The notes under the pieces were generated by a model. The model was not told where the DNA came from, searched no databases, and saw only the letters and a list, made by a program, of their open reading frames with translations. 64,000 bases of DNA from Micromonospora sp. NBC_00389 (GTDB lineage Bacteria > Actinomycetota > Actinomycetes > Mycobacteriales > Micromonosporaceae): the NCBI RefSeq assembly GCF_036059255.1, contig NZ_CP107947.1:5704001-5768000 (forward strand). Direction: 5' to 3'. Every line of letters starts with the position of its first letter. The stretch's first letter is position 1. The translations under genes and the position numbers were made by a program. This document shows, piece after piece, positions 17,403 through 25,539 of this stretch.

Positions 17403-17848
17403 CGGGTGTGGTGGTCGAGCAGCCGGGTGAGCAGCCGGGTCAGTTGGTCGCGTTCGTCGGTGGACAGCGGGGCGAGCAGATCGCGCTGGACCCGTTCCAC
17501 GGTCTCCCCCATCCGGTCGGCCTCGTCGCTGCCGGCGTCAGTGAGGCTGATGACGTTGCGGCGACGGTCGGCCGGGTCGGGGGCGCGCACCACGAGCCCC
17601 CGACCGGCCAGGTCGTTGATGGCCGCCACGACGTCGCTGCGGTCGATGCCGCAGCGCCGGCCGAGGTCCGCCTGGCTGGCCGGGCCGCCCTCGGCCAGTG
17701 CGGCGAGCAGTCGATAGTGATAGCCGCGTAGGCCGTGCGCGGCGAAGCCCTCGCCGATCAGGCGGGCGGCATGGCTGGCGGTCTGGTTGAGCAGCCAGCT
17801 GGGGGTGGTGCGTAGCCCGGCGGGTGACTGCGGGCCGGTGGACTCCAT
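17396..17848 (-). CDS. MarR-family regulator
   Basis: A 150-aa winged-helix protein. The recognition region is ASQADLGRRCGIDRSDVVAAINDLAGRGLVVR (about 56-87), and the wing DPADRRRNVISLT follows at once. It has the standard MarR dimer helices at both ends. Divergent from another MarR-like gene at 17944 with a 95-base gap that carries three tandem copies of a 15-bp palindrome. It therefore probably controls itself and its neighbour, and dissociates when it binds a phenolic or drug-like ligand. Confidence 0.92.
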   Translation of the reverse strand: MESTGPQSPAGLRTTPSWLLNQTASHAARLIGEGFAAHGLRGYHYRLLAALAEGGPASQADLGRRCGIDRSDVVAAINDLAGRGLVVRAPDPADRRRNVISLTDAGSDEADRMGETVERVQRDLLAPLSTDERDQLTRLLTRLLDHHTRH

Positions 17849-17870
17849 GCGGCGCAGCCTAGCAGAAATC

Positions 17871-17927
17871 GTTGGTGCTACCCACGATTCATGCTACGTT
17901 GGTCGCACCAACATTGGTTTCGCCAAC
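17871..17927. promoter_or_regulatory. Three tandem 15-bp MarR-operator-like palindromes
   Basis: The consensus is GTTGGT-nnn-ACCAAC. Copy 1 (17871-17885) reads GTTGGTgctACCCAC, copy 2 (17898-17912) is perfect with CGC in the centre, and copy 3 (17913-17927) reads ATTGGTttcGCCAAC. Copies 2 and 3 abut, and copy 1 is 13 bases away. The array fills the gap between two divergent MarR-type genes and covers both promoter regions. Confidence 0.82.
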
Positions 17928-17943
17928 GTTTGAAGGAGGCGGC

Positions 17944-18402
17944 ATGTCCACCGCACCCATCCTCAACGGCCAGGTCATCGGCCAGGCCCACTACGCCACC
18001 CGAGCCCTGCTCGAACGAGCCATCACCCCGCTCGGGATCAGCTTCGGCCAGGCGCTCGCGCTCAACGTCCTCGCCGACGGCGCCGTCGACCGGGCACGGC
18101 TCGTGCACCGGATCACCAGCACCCTGAAGGTCGACGAGCCGGCGGTGCACGCGGTGATCGCCCAACTCGTCGACGCCGACCTCGCGCAGGTCGGCGACCG
18201 CGCTCCAGCGGGCGACGGTGAGCCGCAGGTGTCGCTCACCGAGAGCGGTCGCGTCACACAGGGCCGCATCGGTGCCGCCGTCGCGGACATCACCGCCCGG
18301 CTGTACGCGGACATCCCGACCGACGAGATGAGCACGGCGGCCCGGGTGCTCGCCCTGGTCACAGACCGCGCGAACACCGAACTGGCGGCGGTGCCGACCT
18401 GA
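17944..18402 (+). CDS. MarR-like winged-helix regulator
   Basis: A 152-aa protein with the MarR outline. A dimerisation helix comes first, then a winged helix at about 40-105 (GISFGQALALNVLADGAVDRARLVHRITSTLKVDEPAVHAVIAQLVDADLAQ is spread over residues 37-87), then a wing rich in Gly/Glu and terminal helices. The basic recognition residues are weaker than in the divergent MarR, so it may act as a ligand sensor or heterodimer partner. ATG at 17944 follows AAGGAGGC by 4 bases. Its stop touches the stop of the Eis-like gene with no base between. Confidence 0.82.
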   Translation: MSTAPILNGQVIGQAHYATRALLERAITPLGISFGQALALNVLADGAVDRARLVHRITSTLKVDEPAVHAVIAQLVDADLAQVGDRAPAGDGEPQVSLTESGRVTQGRIGAAVADITARLYADIPTDEMSTAARVLALVTDRANTELAAVPT

Positions 18403-19602
18403 TCAGAAGTAGTCGAGCAGCTGCGCCGGCCCGCCAGCGCCCAGCAGGTCGAGGCCGGCCGGGTCGGTACCGGTGGAGTGCCGCAGCAGCCCGGCCTGGG
18501 CGACCGAGCGGGCGTGGGCGGCGCCGGTGTACAGCAGCGCGAAACCGCGGACGGTCAGCCGCAGGTCCGCCTCGCCACTGATCCGGGTGAGCTCGGCGGC
18601 GCCGTCAGCGACGGTCAACCGCCAGGTGCCGGTGTTCCAGTCGGCGAGGTCATCGTCGAGGGCGAAGTCGACGGTGCCCCGGACGTGGGTGGGCCAGCCG
18701 CGGGCGCTGACCGCCCGGGCCACGTCCACCGGCCGGTGCATCCACAGGTTCCGCTCGTGCTCGCGGGCCGACTCGAGCGGCAGGTGGGCGCTGACGGCGT
18801 CGCCGTCGAGCGGGCACAGCCGCAGGGTCGGGGCGACGCTGGCCCAACTGCCGAGCACACCGACGAGTTCCCGGGCGGCCTCGGCGGTGCTGGCCAGGGC
18901 CTCGTCGACGGTGAGCACGGAGTCGGCGCCGTAGCCACGGCCCCGTTCCCAACTGGCGTAGCCGACCAGGTCGCCAGCGTCCTCGACCAGGGTGAGCCCG
19001 TCGCCGGGCAGGCCGCCACCGGCGGCGAAGAAGTCGAACAGCTGACCCCGGCGGCTGAGCGGACCGTTGCGGTGCCGGGTGACCCGCTCGTACAGGGCGG
19101 CGACGGCGGGCAGGTCGGCGGGCGTGCCGGCGCGGATGGTGAACCGGGGGTCCGGCCGGTGCCGGGGCAGCGAGACAGTGGGCAGGTTGACGACGCGCAG
19201 CACGCCGGCGACCTCCCAGCCGCAGGCGCGATAGGGGGCGACGACGGTCGGGTACAGCGCGCTGATCGCCGCTCCCCGTTCGTGGGCACCGCGGAGCAGG
19301 GCGCTGAGCATGGCGCGGGCCACGCCCCGGCCGCGGGCCTCGGGGGCGACCGCCACGCCGCCGACGTCGGCGGCGGGCACCGCCCGTCCGGACCACCACT
19401 GGTCGTGGTGCAGGTCGACGGCCTTTCCGACGAGCCGGCCGGCGTCGTCGAACGCGCCGTAGCGGGTCAAGCCGGGCACCGCCTCGGTGGCGTGCGGAGG
19501 TCGTTGCGGGTCGGACCCGAAGGCGAACCTGCCCAGCTCCCAGGCATCGGCGAGGTCGTCGGCGGTGAGTTCGCGGACGTGCACGGCGGTGGGCATCGGC
19601 AC
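18403..19602 (-). CDS. Eis-type GNAT N-acetyltransferase
   Basis: A 399-aa protein with the three-part Eis layout. It consists of an N-terminal GNAT domain with the acetyl-CoA motif VAVAPEARGRGVARAML (about 85-101), a second GNAT-like domain, and a C-terminal sterol-carrier-like domain. It ends in DYF; in Eis enzymes the C-terminal carboxylate of Phe acts as the catalytic base, so the exact end is significant. Relatives acetylate several amines of aminoglycosides or of other polyamine substrates. It is not linked to a resistance cluster here. A strong hairpin lies just upstream, so it is transcribed apart from cydAB. Confidence 0.92.
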   Translation of the reverse strand: MPMPTAVHVRELTADDLADAWELGRFAFGSDPQRPPHATEAVPGLTRYGAFDDAGRLVGKAVDLHHDQWWSGRAVPAADVGGVAVAPEARGRGVARAMLSALLRGAHERGAAISALYPTVVAPYRACGWEVAGVLRVVNLPTVSLPRHRPDPRFTIRAGTPADLPAVAALYERVTRHRNGPLSRRGQLFDFFAAGGGLPGDGLTLVEDAGDLVGYASWERGRGYGADSVLTVDEALASTAEAARELVGVLGSWASVAPTLRLCPLDGDAVSAHLPLESAREHERNLWMHRPVDVARAVSARGWPTHVRGTVDFALDDDLADWNTGTWRLTVADGAAELTRISGEADLRLTVRGFALLYTGAAHARSVAQAGLLRHSTGTDPAGLDLLGAGGPAQLLDYF

Positions 19603-19644
19603 ACCCTAGCGGGATGGATCTTCGAGAGCCGCCGAATTACCGAC

Positions 19645-19676
19645 GGGGTGCGGGGCCGATGCCGGTCCCGCACCCC
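19645..19676 (-). terminator. Terminator of the cydAB operon
   Basis: Ten-base perfect arms GGGGTGCGGG / CCCGCACCCC with a 12-base loop, 5 bases after the cydB stop. Confidence 0.82.
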
Positions 19677-19681
19677 CGCGG

Positions 19682-20680
19682 TCAGTGCTGGGGGATGTTG
19701 GCCACACCGATCCGCTTGCGGAACACCCAGTAGGTCCAGCCCTGGTAGGCCAGCACGACCGGGGTGAAGATCACCGCAACCCAGGTCATGATCTTCAGGG
19801 TGTAGGGGGTGGAGGCGGCGTTGGTGGCGGTCAGCGTGCCCGCCGCGTCCAGGGTGGACGGCAGCACGTTCGGGAACAGCGCGGCGAACAGGGTCGCCAC
19901 CGCCAGGGCGATCGCCACGGCCGTACCGGTGAACGCCCAGCCCTCCCGGCGTACCCGGGCGGCGGCGAGGCCACCGAGCAGGGCGAGGGCCGCGCCGACG
20001 GCGAGCACGACGGCGGCCGGGCTGGAGCGGATGCTCAACGTCCAGCTCAGGAACGCCACCGCGAGCACGGCGGCGGCGACCCCGATGCGCACCGCGAGGG
20101 CGCCGGCGCGCTCGCGGATGTCACCGGTGGTCTTCAGGGCGAGGAACACCGCGCCGTGGGTGAGGAACAGCGCCATGGTGGTCGCGCCGCCGAGCAGGGC
20201 GTACGGGTTCAGCAGGTCGAGCAGGCCGCCGACGTACTCGTGCTCGGCGTCCAGCGGCACACCACGCAGGATGTTGGCGAAGGCGACGCCCCACAGGATC
20301 GCCGGCAGCAGCGAGCCGACCACGATCGCCGCGTCCCAGCGGCGCTTCCAGGTCGCCTCGGGGCGCTTGTGGCGGTACTCGAAGGCCACCCCTCGGGCGA
20401 TCAGGGCCAGCAGGATCAGCAGCAGCGGCAGGTAGAAGCCGGAGAAGAGGGTCGCGTACCACTCGGGGAAGGCGGCGAACATGGCGCCGCCGGCGGTGAT
20501 CAGCCACACCTCGTTGCCGTCCCAGACCGGGCCGATGGTGTTGATCAGGACGCGGCGTTCGCGGTCGTTGCGGCCGAGCACGGGCAGCAGCATGCCGACG
20601 CCGAAGTCGAAGCCCTCCAGGATGAAGTAGCCGGTGAACAGCACGGCGACGAGGAGAAACCAGATGGTGGTCAGTTCCAC
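19682..20680 (-). CDS. cydB: Cytochrome bd oxidase subunit II
   Basis: A 332-aa integral membrane protein with nine predicted helices. The N-terminal signature FILEGFDFGVGMLLP and PVWDGNEVWLITAGGAMFAAFPEWYA are typical of CydB. With CydA it forms the high-affinity bd quinol oxidase that reduces O2 without pumping protons and supports respiration at low oxygen. I chose the GTG at 20680 because GGAG precedes it and VELTTIWFLLV begins the first helix. A much longer open frame on the same strand is only a shadow of cydA. It lies 14 bases downstream of cydA; no cydCD genes are in the window. Confidence 0.95.
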   Translation of the reverse strand: MELTTIWFLLVAVLFTGYFILEGFDFGVGMLLPVLGRNDRERRVLINTIGPVWDGNEVWLITAGGAMFAAFPEWYATLFSGFYLPLLLILLALIARGVAFEYRHKRPEATWKRRWDAAIVVGSLLPAILWGVAFANILRGVPLDAEHEYVGGLLDLLNPYALLGGATTMALFLTHGAVFLALKTTGDIRERAGALAVRIGVAAAVLAVAFLSWTLSIRSSPAAVVLAVGAALALLGGLAAARVRREGWAFTGTAVAIALAVATLFAALFPNVLPSTLDAAGTLTATNAASTPYTLKIMTWVAVIFTPVVLAYQGWTYWVFRKRIGVANIPQH

Positions 20681-20694
20681 GATGGGCTCCGGGA

Positions 20695-22128
20695 TCAGTA
20701 GGCGAAGGCGAGCGGACGCTCGGCGTCGTCGGTGTCGTCGGTGGGGGGCTGTTCGCTGACGTCGGGCACGCCGGCCTTGGCGTAGCGCAGCAGCAGCTTG
20801 AACTCGATCACGGCGAGGGTGGCGTAGATCAGCGTGAAGGCGGTGAACGAGGTGACCACCTCGGCCAGCGAGACGCTGCGGGACACGCCGTTGCGGGTGA
20901 GCATCTCGCCGAAGACGATCCACGGCTGGCGGCCCATCTCGGTGAAGATCCAGCCGAAGGAGTTGGCCAGCAGCGGCAGCACCGGCATGGCGAGCCCGGC
21001 GCGCAGCAGCCACTTGCTGCTCGGGGTGCGGCCCTTGCGCTGGCTCCAGAGCACCAGCAGGGCGATCGCACCGGCGGCCAACCCGAAGGCGATCATGAAG
21101 CGGAAGCTCCAGTAGGTGACCGGGATGATCGGGGTGTAGCTGCCGGCGCCGTACTGGCTGGCGTACTGGGCCTGCAGGTCGTTGATGCCCTGCACGGTGC
21201 CGTTCGGGTCGCCGGTGCCCAGGTACGACAGCAGGTGCGGGATCTTGATGGCGAAGACCTCGCGGCTGCCGTCGAGGCTGCCGACGGTGAGCACGGAGAA
21301 CGAGGCAGGGCTCTCGGTGGTGTAGAGACCTTCGGCGGCGGCCATCTTCATCGGCTGCACGTCGGTCATGATCTTGCCCTGGATGTCGCCGGTGAACACC
21401 ACGGCGGCGGAGGCGACCAGGACCACCCAGGAGCCGAACTTCGTGGCGAAGCGGTAGGCGCCGGTGTCGGCGGAGTCGCGGTTGCGGATCACGTGCCACA
21501 GGCCGACGGCCACGACCAGCGACCCGGCGACCAGGAAGGAGCCGGCCAGGGTGTGCGGGAAGGTGACCAGGGCGACCTTGTTGGTCAGTACGGCCAGGAA
21601 GTCGGTCAGCTCGGCGCGGCCGGTGTCCGGGTTGAGCCGGTAGCCGACCGGGTTCTGCATGAACGAGTTCGCCGCCAGGATGAAGTACGCGCTGAGGTTG
21701 GTGCCGATCGCGGCGGCCCAGATGCTCGCCAGGTGCGCCCGCTTGGGCAGCCGGTCCCACCCGAAGATCCACAGGCCGATGAAGGTGGATTCGAGGAAGA
21801 ACGCGACCAGCGCCTCGATGGCGAGGGGCGCGCCGAAGATGTCGCCGACGAAGCGGGAGTAGTCACTCCAGTTCATGCCGAACTGGAACTCCTGCACGAT
21901 GCCGGTGACCACGCCCATCGCGAAGTTGATCAGGAACAGCTTGCCGTAGAACTTGGTGAGCTTGAGGTAACGCTCGTTGCCCGTGCGGTGCCACAGGGTC
22001 TGCAGGATGGCCACCAGCACGGACAGGCCGATGGTCAGCGGCACGAAGAGAAAGTGGTAGACGGTGGTGACACCGAATTGCCACCGGGCGACGTCCAACG
22101 CGTCCACCTGAAACCCCCAGCTGTTCAT
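20695..22128 (-). CDS. cydA: Cytochrome bd oxidase subunit I
   Basis: A 477-aa heme-bearing subunit. His25 in VYHFLFVPLTIG corresponds to a conserved heme b595/d ligand. EALVAFFLEST provides the conserved acidic residues of the proton path, and GWIFTEMGRQPWI near residue 395 is the family signature. The Q-loop is of the short type common in actinobacteria. The ATG at 22128 gives the correct N-terminus; the longer open frame upstream is not plausible protein. A 17-bp palindrome ends on the A of the start codon, so the promoter must lie just beyond it and the leader is very short or absent. Confidence 0.95.
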   Translation of the reverse strand: MNSWGFQVDALDVARWQFGVTTVYHFLFVPLTIGLSVLVAILQTLWHRTGNERYLKLTKFYGKLFLINFAMGVVTGIVQEFQFGMNWSDYSRFVGDIFGAPLAIEALVAFFLESTFIGLWIFGWDRLPKRAHLASIWAAAIGTNLSAYFILAANSFMQNPVGYRLNPDTGRAELTDFLAVLTNKVALVTFPHTLAGSFLVAGSLVVAVGLWHVIRNRDSADTGAYRFATKFGSWVVLVASAAVVFTGDIQGKIMTDVQPMKMAAAEGLYTTESPASFSVLTVGSLDGSREVFAIKIPHLLSYLGTGDPNGTVQGINDLQAQYASQYGAGSYTPIIPVTYWSFRFMIAFGLAAGAIALLVLWSQRKGRTPSSKWLLRAGLAMPVLPLLANSFGWIFTEMGRQPWIVFGEMLTRNGVSRSVSLAEVVTSFTAFTLIYATLAVIEFKLLLRYAKAGVPDVSEQPPTDDTDDAERPLAFAY

Positions 22129-22144
22129 ACTACGAGACGTAGTA
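22128..22144. promoter_or_regulatory. 17-bp perfect palindrome touching the cydA start codon
   Basis: TACTACG-aga-CGTAGTA. Its last base is the first base of the cydA ATG. A weaker second copy (TACTAC...CGTCGTAG) lies at 22148-22164, and TAGTAT at 22152-22147 on the minus strand could be the -10 box. The half-site TACTAC/GTAGTA resembles BlaI/CopY-type operators of actinobacteria more than Rex sites, which is an inference. Confidence 0.7.
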
Positions 22145-22306
22145 AATACTACTGCTCGTCGTAGAAGGATGGGCAGGGCCGGGCGACCCAAACCCACTCG
22201 GGACCAATGACCCTGATCACCCCGGCCGCCCGGCCCGGTGCCGGCCGTGGGCAACCAGGCGACCCGCCCTCGCGGCCCGGCCGCCGCGTGCGACGATGGC
22301 GCGCTG

Positions 22307-23080
22307 ATGGACACCGCGCACTCCCCCTGGCGAACACCGCTGATCTGGCGCGCCGCCCAACTGCTGGCCCGGGCCCTGGTCGGCCTGCTGGCCCGCCTCG
22401 AGGTCACCGGCGACGTCGCCGCGCACCTGCGTCGCGGACCGCTGGTGCTGGCGGCCAACCACATCAGCCCGTTCGACCCGGTGGTGATGGCCGCCGCCTG
22501 CCAGACCCGCGGCATAGCCCCCCGGATCATGGCGACCGCCGGGCTGTTCCGCGCCCCGGTGATCGGCACCCTCATGCGCCGCGCCGGACACATCCGCGTC
22601 GACCGCGGCACCAACGCCGTGCACCGGGCACTCGACGCCGCCACCACCGCCGTGGCAGGAGGCTCGGTGATCCTCATCTACCCCGAGGGGCGCATCGGCC
22701 TGGACCCCGGCATGTGGCCCGAACGCGGCAAGACCGGCGCAGCCCGGCTCGCCCTGTCCTGCGCCGCCCCGGTCATCCCGGTCGCCCAGTGGGGCGCCCA
22801 CGAGGTGCTGCCCTACCGGGCGCCCCGGGGAGCGCTGCGGGGCGTCGCCCGCTCGCTGTGGCGCCGCCCGGTGATCCGCGTGCACTTCGGCGAACCCGTC
22901 GACCTGGGCGAGGCGAGCGCCGCCAGCCCCGGCGCCGCCCGCCGGGCCACCGACCGGATCATCGACGCGCTCACCGACACCCTCGCCCCGCTGCGCCCCG
23001 ACGAACCCGACGCGCCCCGGCACGTCGACCCGGGCCGCCCGAGCGACCCCAGCCGCGCCCATCGCCGCCGGCCGGGCTGA
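22307..23080 (+). CDS. 1-acyl-glycerol-3-phosphate acyltransferase family protein
   Basis: A 257-aa PlsC-like acyltransferase of phospholipid synthesis. It carries the catalytic NHISPFD (HX4D, about 46-52) and the substrate motif YPEGRIG (about 124-130). A hydrophobic helix (WRAAQLLARALVGLL) near the N-terminus would hold it at the membrane. The C-terminal 30 residues are Pro/Arg-rich and disordered. I preferred the ATG at 22307 to one at 22238 because the extra residues look non-coding. The fatty acid and acceptor cannot be deduced. Confidence 0.9.
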   Translation: MDTAHSPWRTPLIWRAAQLLARALVGLLARLEVTGDVAAHLRRGPLVLAANHISPFDPVVMAAACQTRGIAPRIMATAGLFRAPVIGTLMRRAGHIRVDRGTNAVHRALDAATTAVAGGSVILIYPEGRIGLDPGMWPERGKTGAARLALSCAAPVIPVAQWGAHEVLPYRAPRGALRGVARSLWRRPVIRVHFGEPVDLGEASAASPGAARRATDRIIDALTDTLAPLRPDEPDAPRHVDPGRPSDPSRAHRRRPG

Positions 23081-23125
23081 CTCGGACGTTGTCGTCGCAC
23101 CTCCAGACCGCCGACGGCTGACGGA

Positions 23126-23152
23126 TTAGACGATTCTCGGAAAACTGTCTAA
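23126..23152. promoter_or_regulatory. TetR-type inverted repeat over the promoter
   Basis: Arms TTAGAC (23126) and GTCTAA (23147) flank a 15-base centre. TAAGCT at 23150-23155 could be the -10 box, 7 bases before the GTG start, so a bound repressor would block it. Confidence 0.6.
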
Positions 23153-23162
23153 GCTGTCTACC

Positions 23163-23747
23163 GTGAGCAGCGCGGAGATGGAGCACGAGGACCCGAAGCG
23201 CGCCGCCGTCCTCGCGGGGGCGGTCGGGGTGTTCGGGCGCTACGGATTCCAGAAGACGTCGATGGAGGCGGTCGCGAAGGCGGCCGGCATCTCCCGACCG
23301 GGCCTGTACCTGATGTTCCCCAACAAGGAGCAGCTGTACCGCGCCACCATGCAGGGCGTCATGGAACGCGCCCAACGGGCCATGGAGGCGCGCCTCGCCG
23401 ACCAGGCGCTGAGCTTCGACGAGCGAATCGTGGCGGGGCTGGATGCGCTGATGGGCCCGTACATCGACACCCAGGTGGCCCGCGACCTCAACGAACTGCT
23501 GGAGAACAGCGGGCCCCAACTGGGCTCGATGTTCCACGACTACCAGGAGCGGGCCCGCGCGACGCTGAGCGCCCACATCGACGCTCTCGCCCCACCCGCC
23601 CTGCTCGACCATGAGCTGACCGCGGACGACGTGATGGACCTGCTCTTCTCCGCCGCACTGACCTGGAAGTCGACCTCGGCCACCAGGGACGAGTTCCGCG
23701 ACCGGATCCGCCGGAGCCTCCGGCTGATCCACCGCACCGCGGGCTGA
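23163..23747 (+). CDS. TetR-family regulator
   Basis: A 194-aa TetR protein. The helix-turn-helix covers residues 14-60 (KTSMEAVAKAAGISRPGLYLMFPNKEQLYR), followed by a helical ligand domain with the DLLFSAALTWK stretch near residue 158. GTG start at 23163 without a ribosome site; a TAAGCT hexamer 7 bases upstream suggests a leaderless mRNA. The SDR gene starts 57 bases after its stop on the same strand, so the two probably form an operon controlled through the palindrome at 23126. Confidence 0.92.
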   Translation: MSSAEMEHEDPKRAAVLAGAVGVFGRYGFQKTSMEAVAKAAGISRPGLYLMFPNKEQLYRATMQGVMERAQRAMEARLADQALSFDERIVAGLDALMGPYIDTQVARDLNELLENSGPQLGSMFHDYQERARATLSAHIDALAPPALLDHELTADDVMDLLFSAALTWKSTSATRDEFRDRIRRSLRLIHRTAG

Positions 23748-23804
23748 CCCGCCGCCCACCGACCGCACCCTCACGCTGATTCCCCGCGTCCAAGGAGTTC
23801 CGAA

Positions 23805-24764
23805 ATGTCACGAATCATCACCCCTTACTCCGCCCGATCGACCGCCGCCGACGTGATCGCCGGTGTCGACCTCACCGGCCGACGGGCCGTGGTCACGGGC
23901 GGCGCGTCCGGGATCGGCCTGGAGACCGCCCGGGCACTGGCCGACGCCGGCGCCGAGGTGACGTTGGCCGTCCGTGACACCGCCGCCGGCGAACGCGCCG
24001 CAGCCGACATCACGGCGAGCGGGACGATCGGCAAGGTCTGGGTCGCCCACCTCGACCTCGCCGATCGCGCCTCCATCGACGCGTTCGTCACCGGCTGGAC
24101 GGGCCCGCTGCACATCCTGGTCAACAACGCCGGGGTCATGGCCCTGCCGGAGCTGACCAGGACCGCCGAGGGCTGGGAGACGCAGTTCGCGATCAACCAC
24201 CTCGGTCACGCCGAGCTGACCCTGGGCCTGCACGACGCGCTCGCCGCAGCCCGGGGCGCCCGGATCGTCGTCGTCAGCTCCTCGGCCCACCAGCAATCCC
24301 CGGTCGTCTTCGACGACATCCACTTCACCGCCCGGCCCTACGAGGCATGGTCGGCCTACGGCCAGTCGAAGACCGCGACCATCCTGTTCACCGTCGCCCT
24401 GGCCAGGAAGTGGGCCGCCGACGGCATCACCGTCAACGCCCTGCACCCCGGGGGCATCATGACCAACCTCCAACGACACCTCGACGACGCGCAGTTGCGC
24501 TGGGTCGGCGCGATGGACGACCACGGCAACCGCCTGGAGGTGCCGCCGGGCTGGAAGACCCCGCAGCAGGGTGCGGCCACCTCGGTCCTGCTGGCCGCCT
24601 CCCCCGTGGTCGACGGCGTGACCGGCCGCTACTTCGAGGACGGCAACGAGGCCCTAGTCATCGCCGAGCGGGCCGACGGCATGAGCGGCGTGCTCGCATA
24701 CGCCCTCGACGACAAGGACGCCGACATCCTCTGGGACGAGACGGTCGGGCTCCTGCGGCGCTGA
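23805..24764 (+). CDS. SDR-family oxidoreductase (retinol dehydrogenase-like)
   Basis: A 319-aa short-chain dehydrogenase with the coenzyme motif TGGASGIG (32-39), NNAG (about 107), the catalytic Ser in VVSSSAH (about 159) and YGQSK (about 185-189). The length is longer than FabG-type enzymes because of N- and C-terminal extensions, as in the WWOX/retinol dehydrogenase-like group. It would reduce or oxidise a hydrophobic carbonyl compound with NADP(H). ATG at 23805 follows AAGGAG by 8 bases. Probably controlled by the TetR gene just upstream. Confidence 0.92.
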   Translation: MSRIITPYSARSTAADVIAGVDLTGRRAVVTGGASGIGLETARALADAGAEVTLAVRDTAAGERAAADITASGTIGKVWVAHLDLADRASIDAFVTGWTGPLHILVNNAGVMALPELTRTAEGWETQFAINHLGHAELTLGLHDALAAARGARIVVVSSSAHQQSPVVFDDIHFTARPYEAWSAYGQSKTATILFTVALARKWAADGITVNALHPGGIMTNLQRHLDDAQLRWVGAMDDHGNRLEVPPGWKTPQQGAATSVLLAASPVVDGVTGRYFEDGNEALVIAERADGMSGVLAYALDDKDADILWDETVGLLRR

Positions 24765-24824
24765 CCGGGTCGGCGGTGTCGCCCGGGCAAACTGACCCGT
24801 GCGGGCGACTGGCACAGTGATCAC

Positions 24825-25400
24825 GTGTCGCACCGCCGTCTCGTCCTCGTCGCGCTGGTACTGATCGTCGTGGGCGGGCTCGGCTACGCCGGGCTACGGA
24901 CCGCGTACCACCACGCCAAGGACCAGCGGGACCTCGCCGACCTGACCAGGACGTCGCCGTGGCCCCGGGAGCAGCTGCTGATACCCGACGGCGTGACCCG
25001 GCCCGGCACCGTCGGCTGGCTCGAGCGCGGCGGCCTCGACATCGCCTACCCGCTGCACACCGCACACGGCCGGGCCGTGCCCGTGCTCTAGCGGCTCCGC
25101 GTGCCGCAACCCGCGACCGGGCTGCCCGACGGCGTCGACTGCGACACGCCCCGGCTGCGCACCTGCACCGACCTCGGCGGCCGGGGCACGCTGATCGTGA
25201 CCCACCAGACCGACAACAGCGACCCTTCCACCGCCCTCTACCGCACCGACGGGGGCAGGGTACGGGCGATCGAGGTGCAGGGGCCGGACCCGGTCGAGGT
25301 CGACGACCTGATCGCCGCGCTCACCCGCGTGCACCCGCCCAGCGACGCCGAACTGCTGGACCTGCTGCGCCACGACGGCTACCAGACCGACTGGAGCTGA
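24825..25400 (+). pseudogene. Membrane-anchored hypothetical gene with in-frame TAG
   Basis: One reading frame runs from GTG 24825 to TGA 25398-25400 (191 codons) but is cut by TAG at 25089-25091. The first half (88 aa) has an N-terminal membrane anchor (LVLVALVLIVVGGLGYAGLRT). The second half (RLRVPQPATGLPDGVDCDTP...) continues in the same frame with normal high-GC codons and ends in DGYQTDWS. A single base change would restore the gene, so this is a recent nonsense mutation, a sequencing error, or a stop that is read through. A second start could be GTG 25101. I do not recognise the family; it is probably an exported or surface-exposed protein. Confidence 0.7.
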
Positions 25401-25539
25401 GCCGGGGACGGCCGCCGGATCGGCGCGCCGAGCTGAGCATCGCCGGCCCGGTCGACAGCAGAGGCGAGGGCGACCACCGGTCGACGAATGTCGCCGGCAG
25501 GTCACCCAAGGTCCACCGGCGGCGGGCATACTGCGTCGC

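Noticed and set aside
18403..19602. Aminoglycoside resistance cluster around the Eis-like gene
   Set aside because: Only the acetyltransferase is present; neighbours are MarR genes and cydAB.
20681..21772. Upstream extension of the cydB frame within cydA
   Set aside because: The extension is antisense-like Arg/His-rich sequence; the CydB signature begins at the GTG 20680.
22128..22144. Rex (redox) operator before cydA
   Set aside because: The palindrome does not match the TTGTGAA...TTCACAA type used by Rex.
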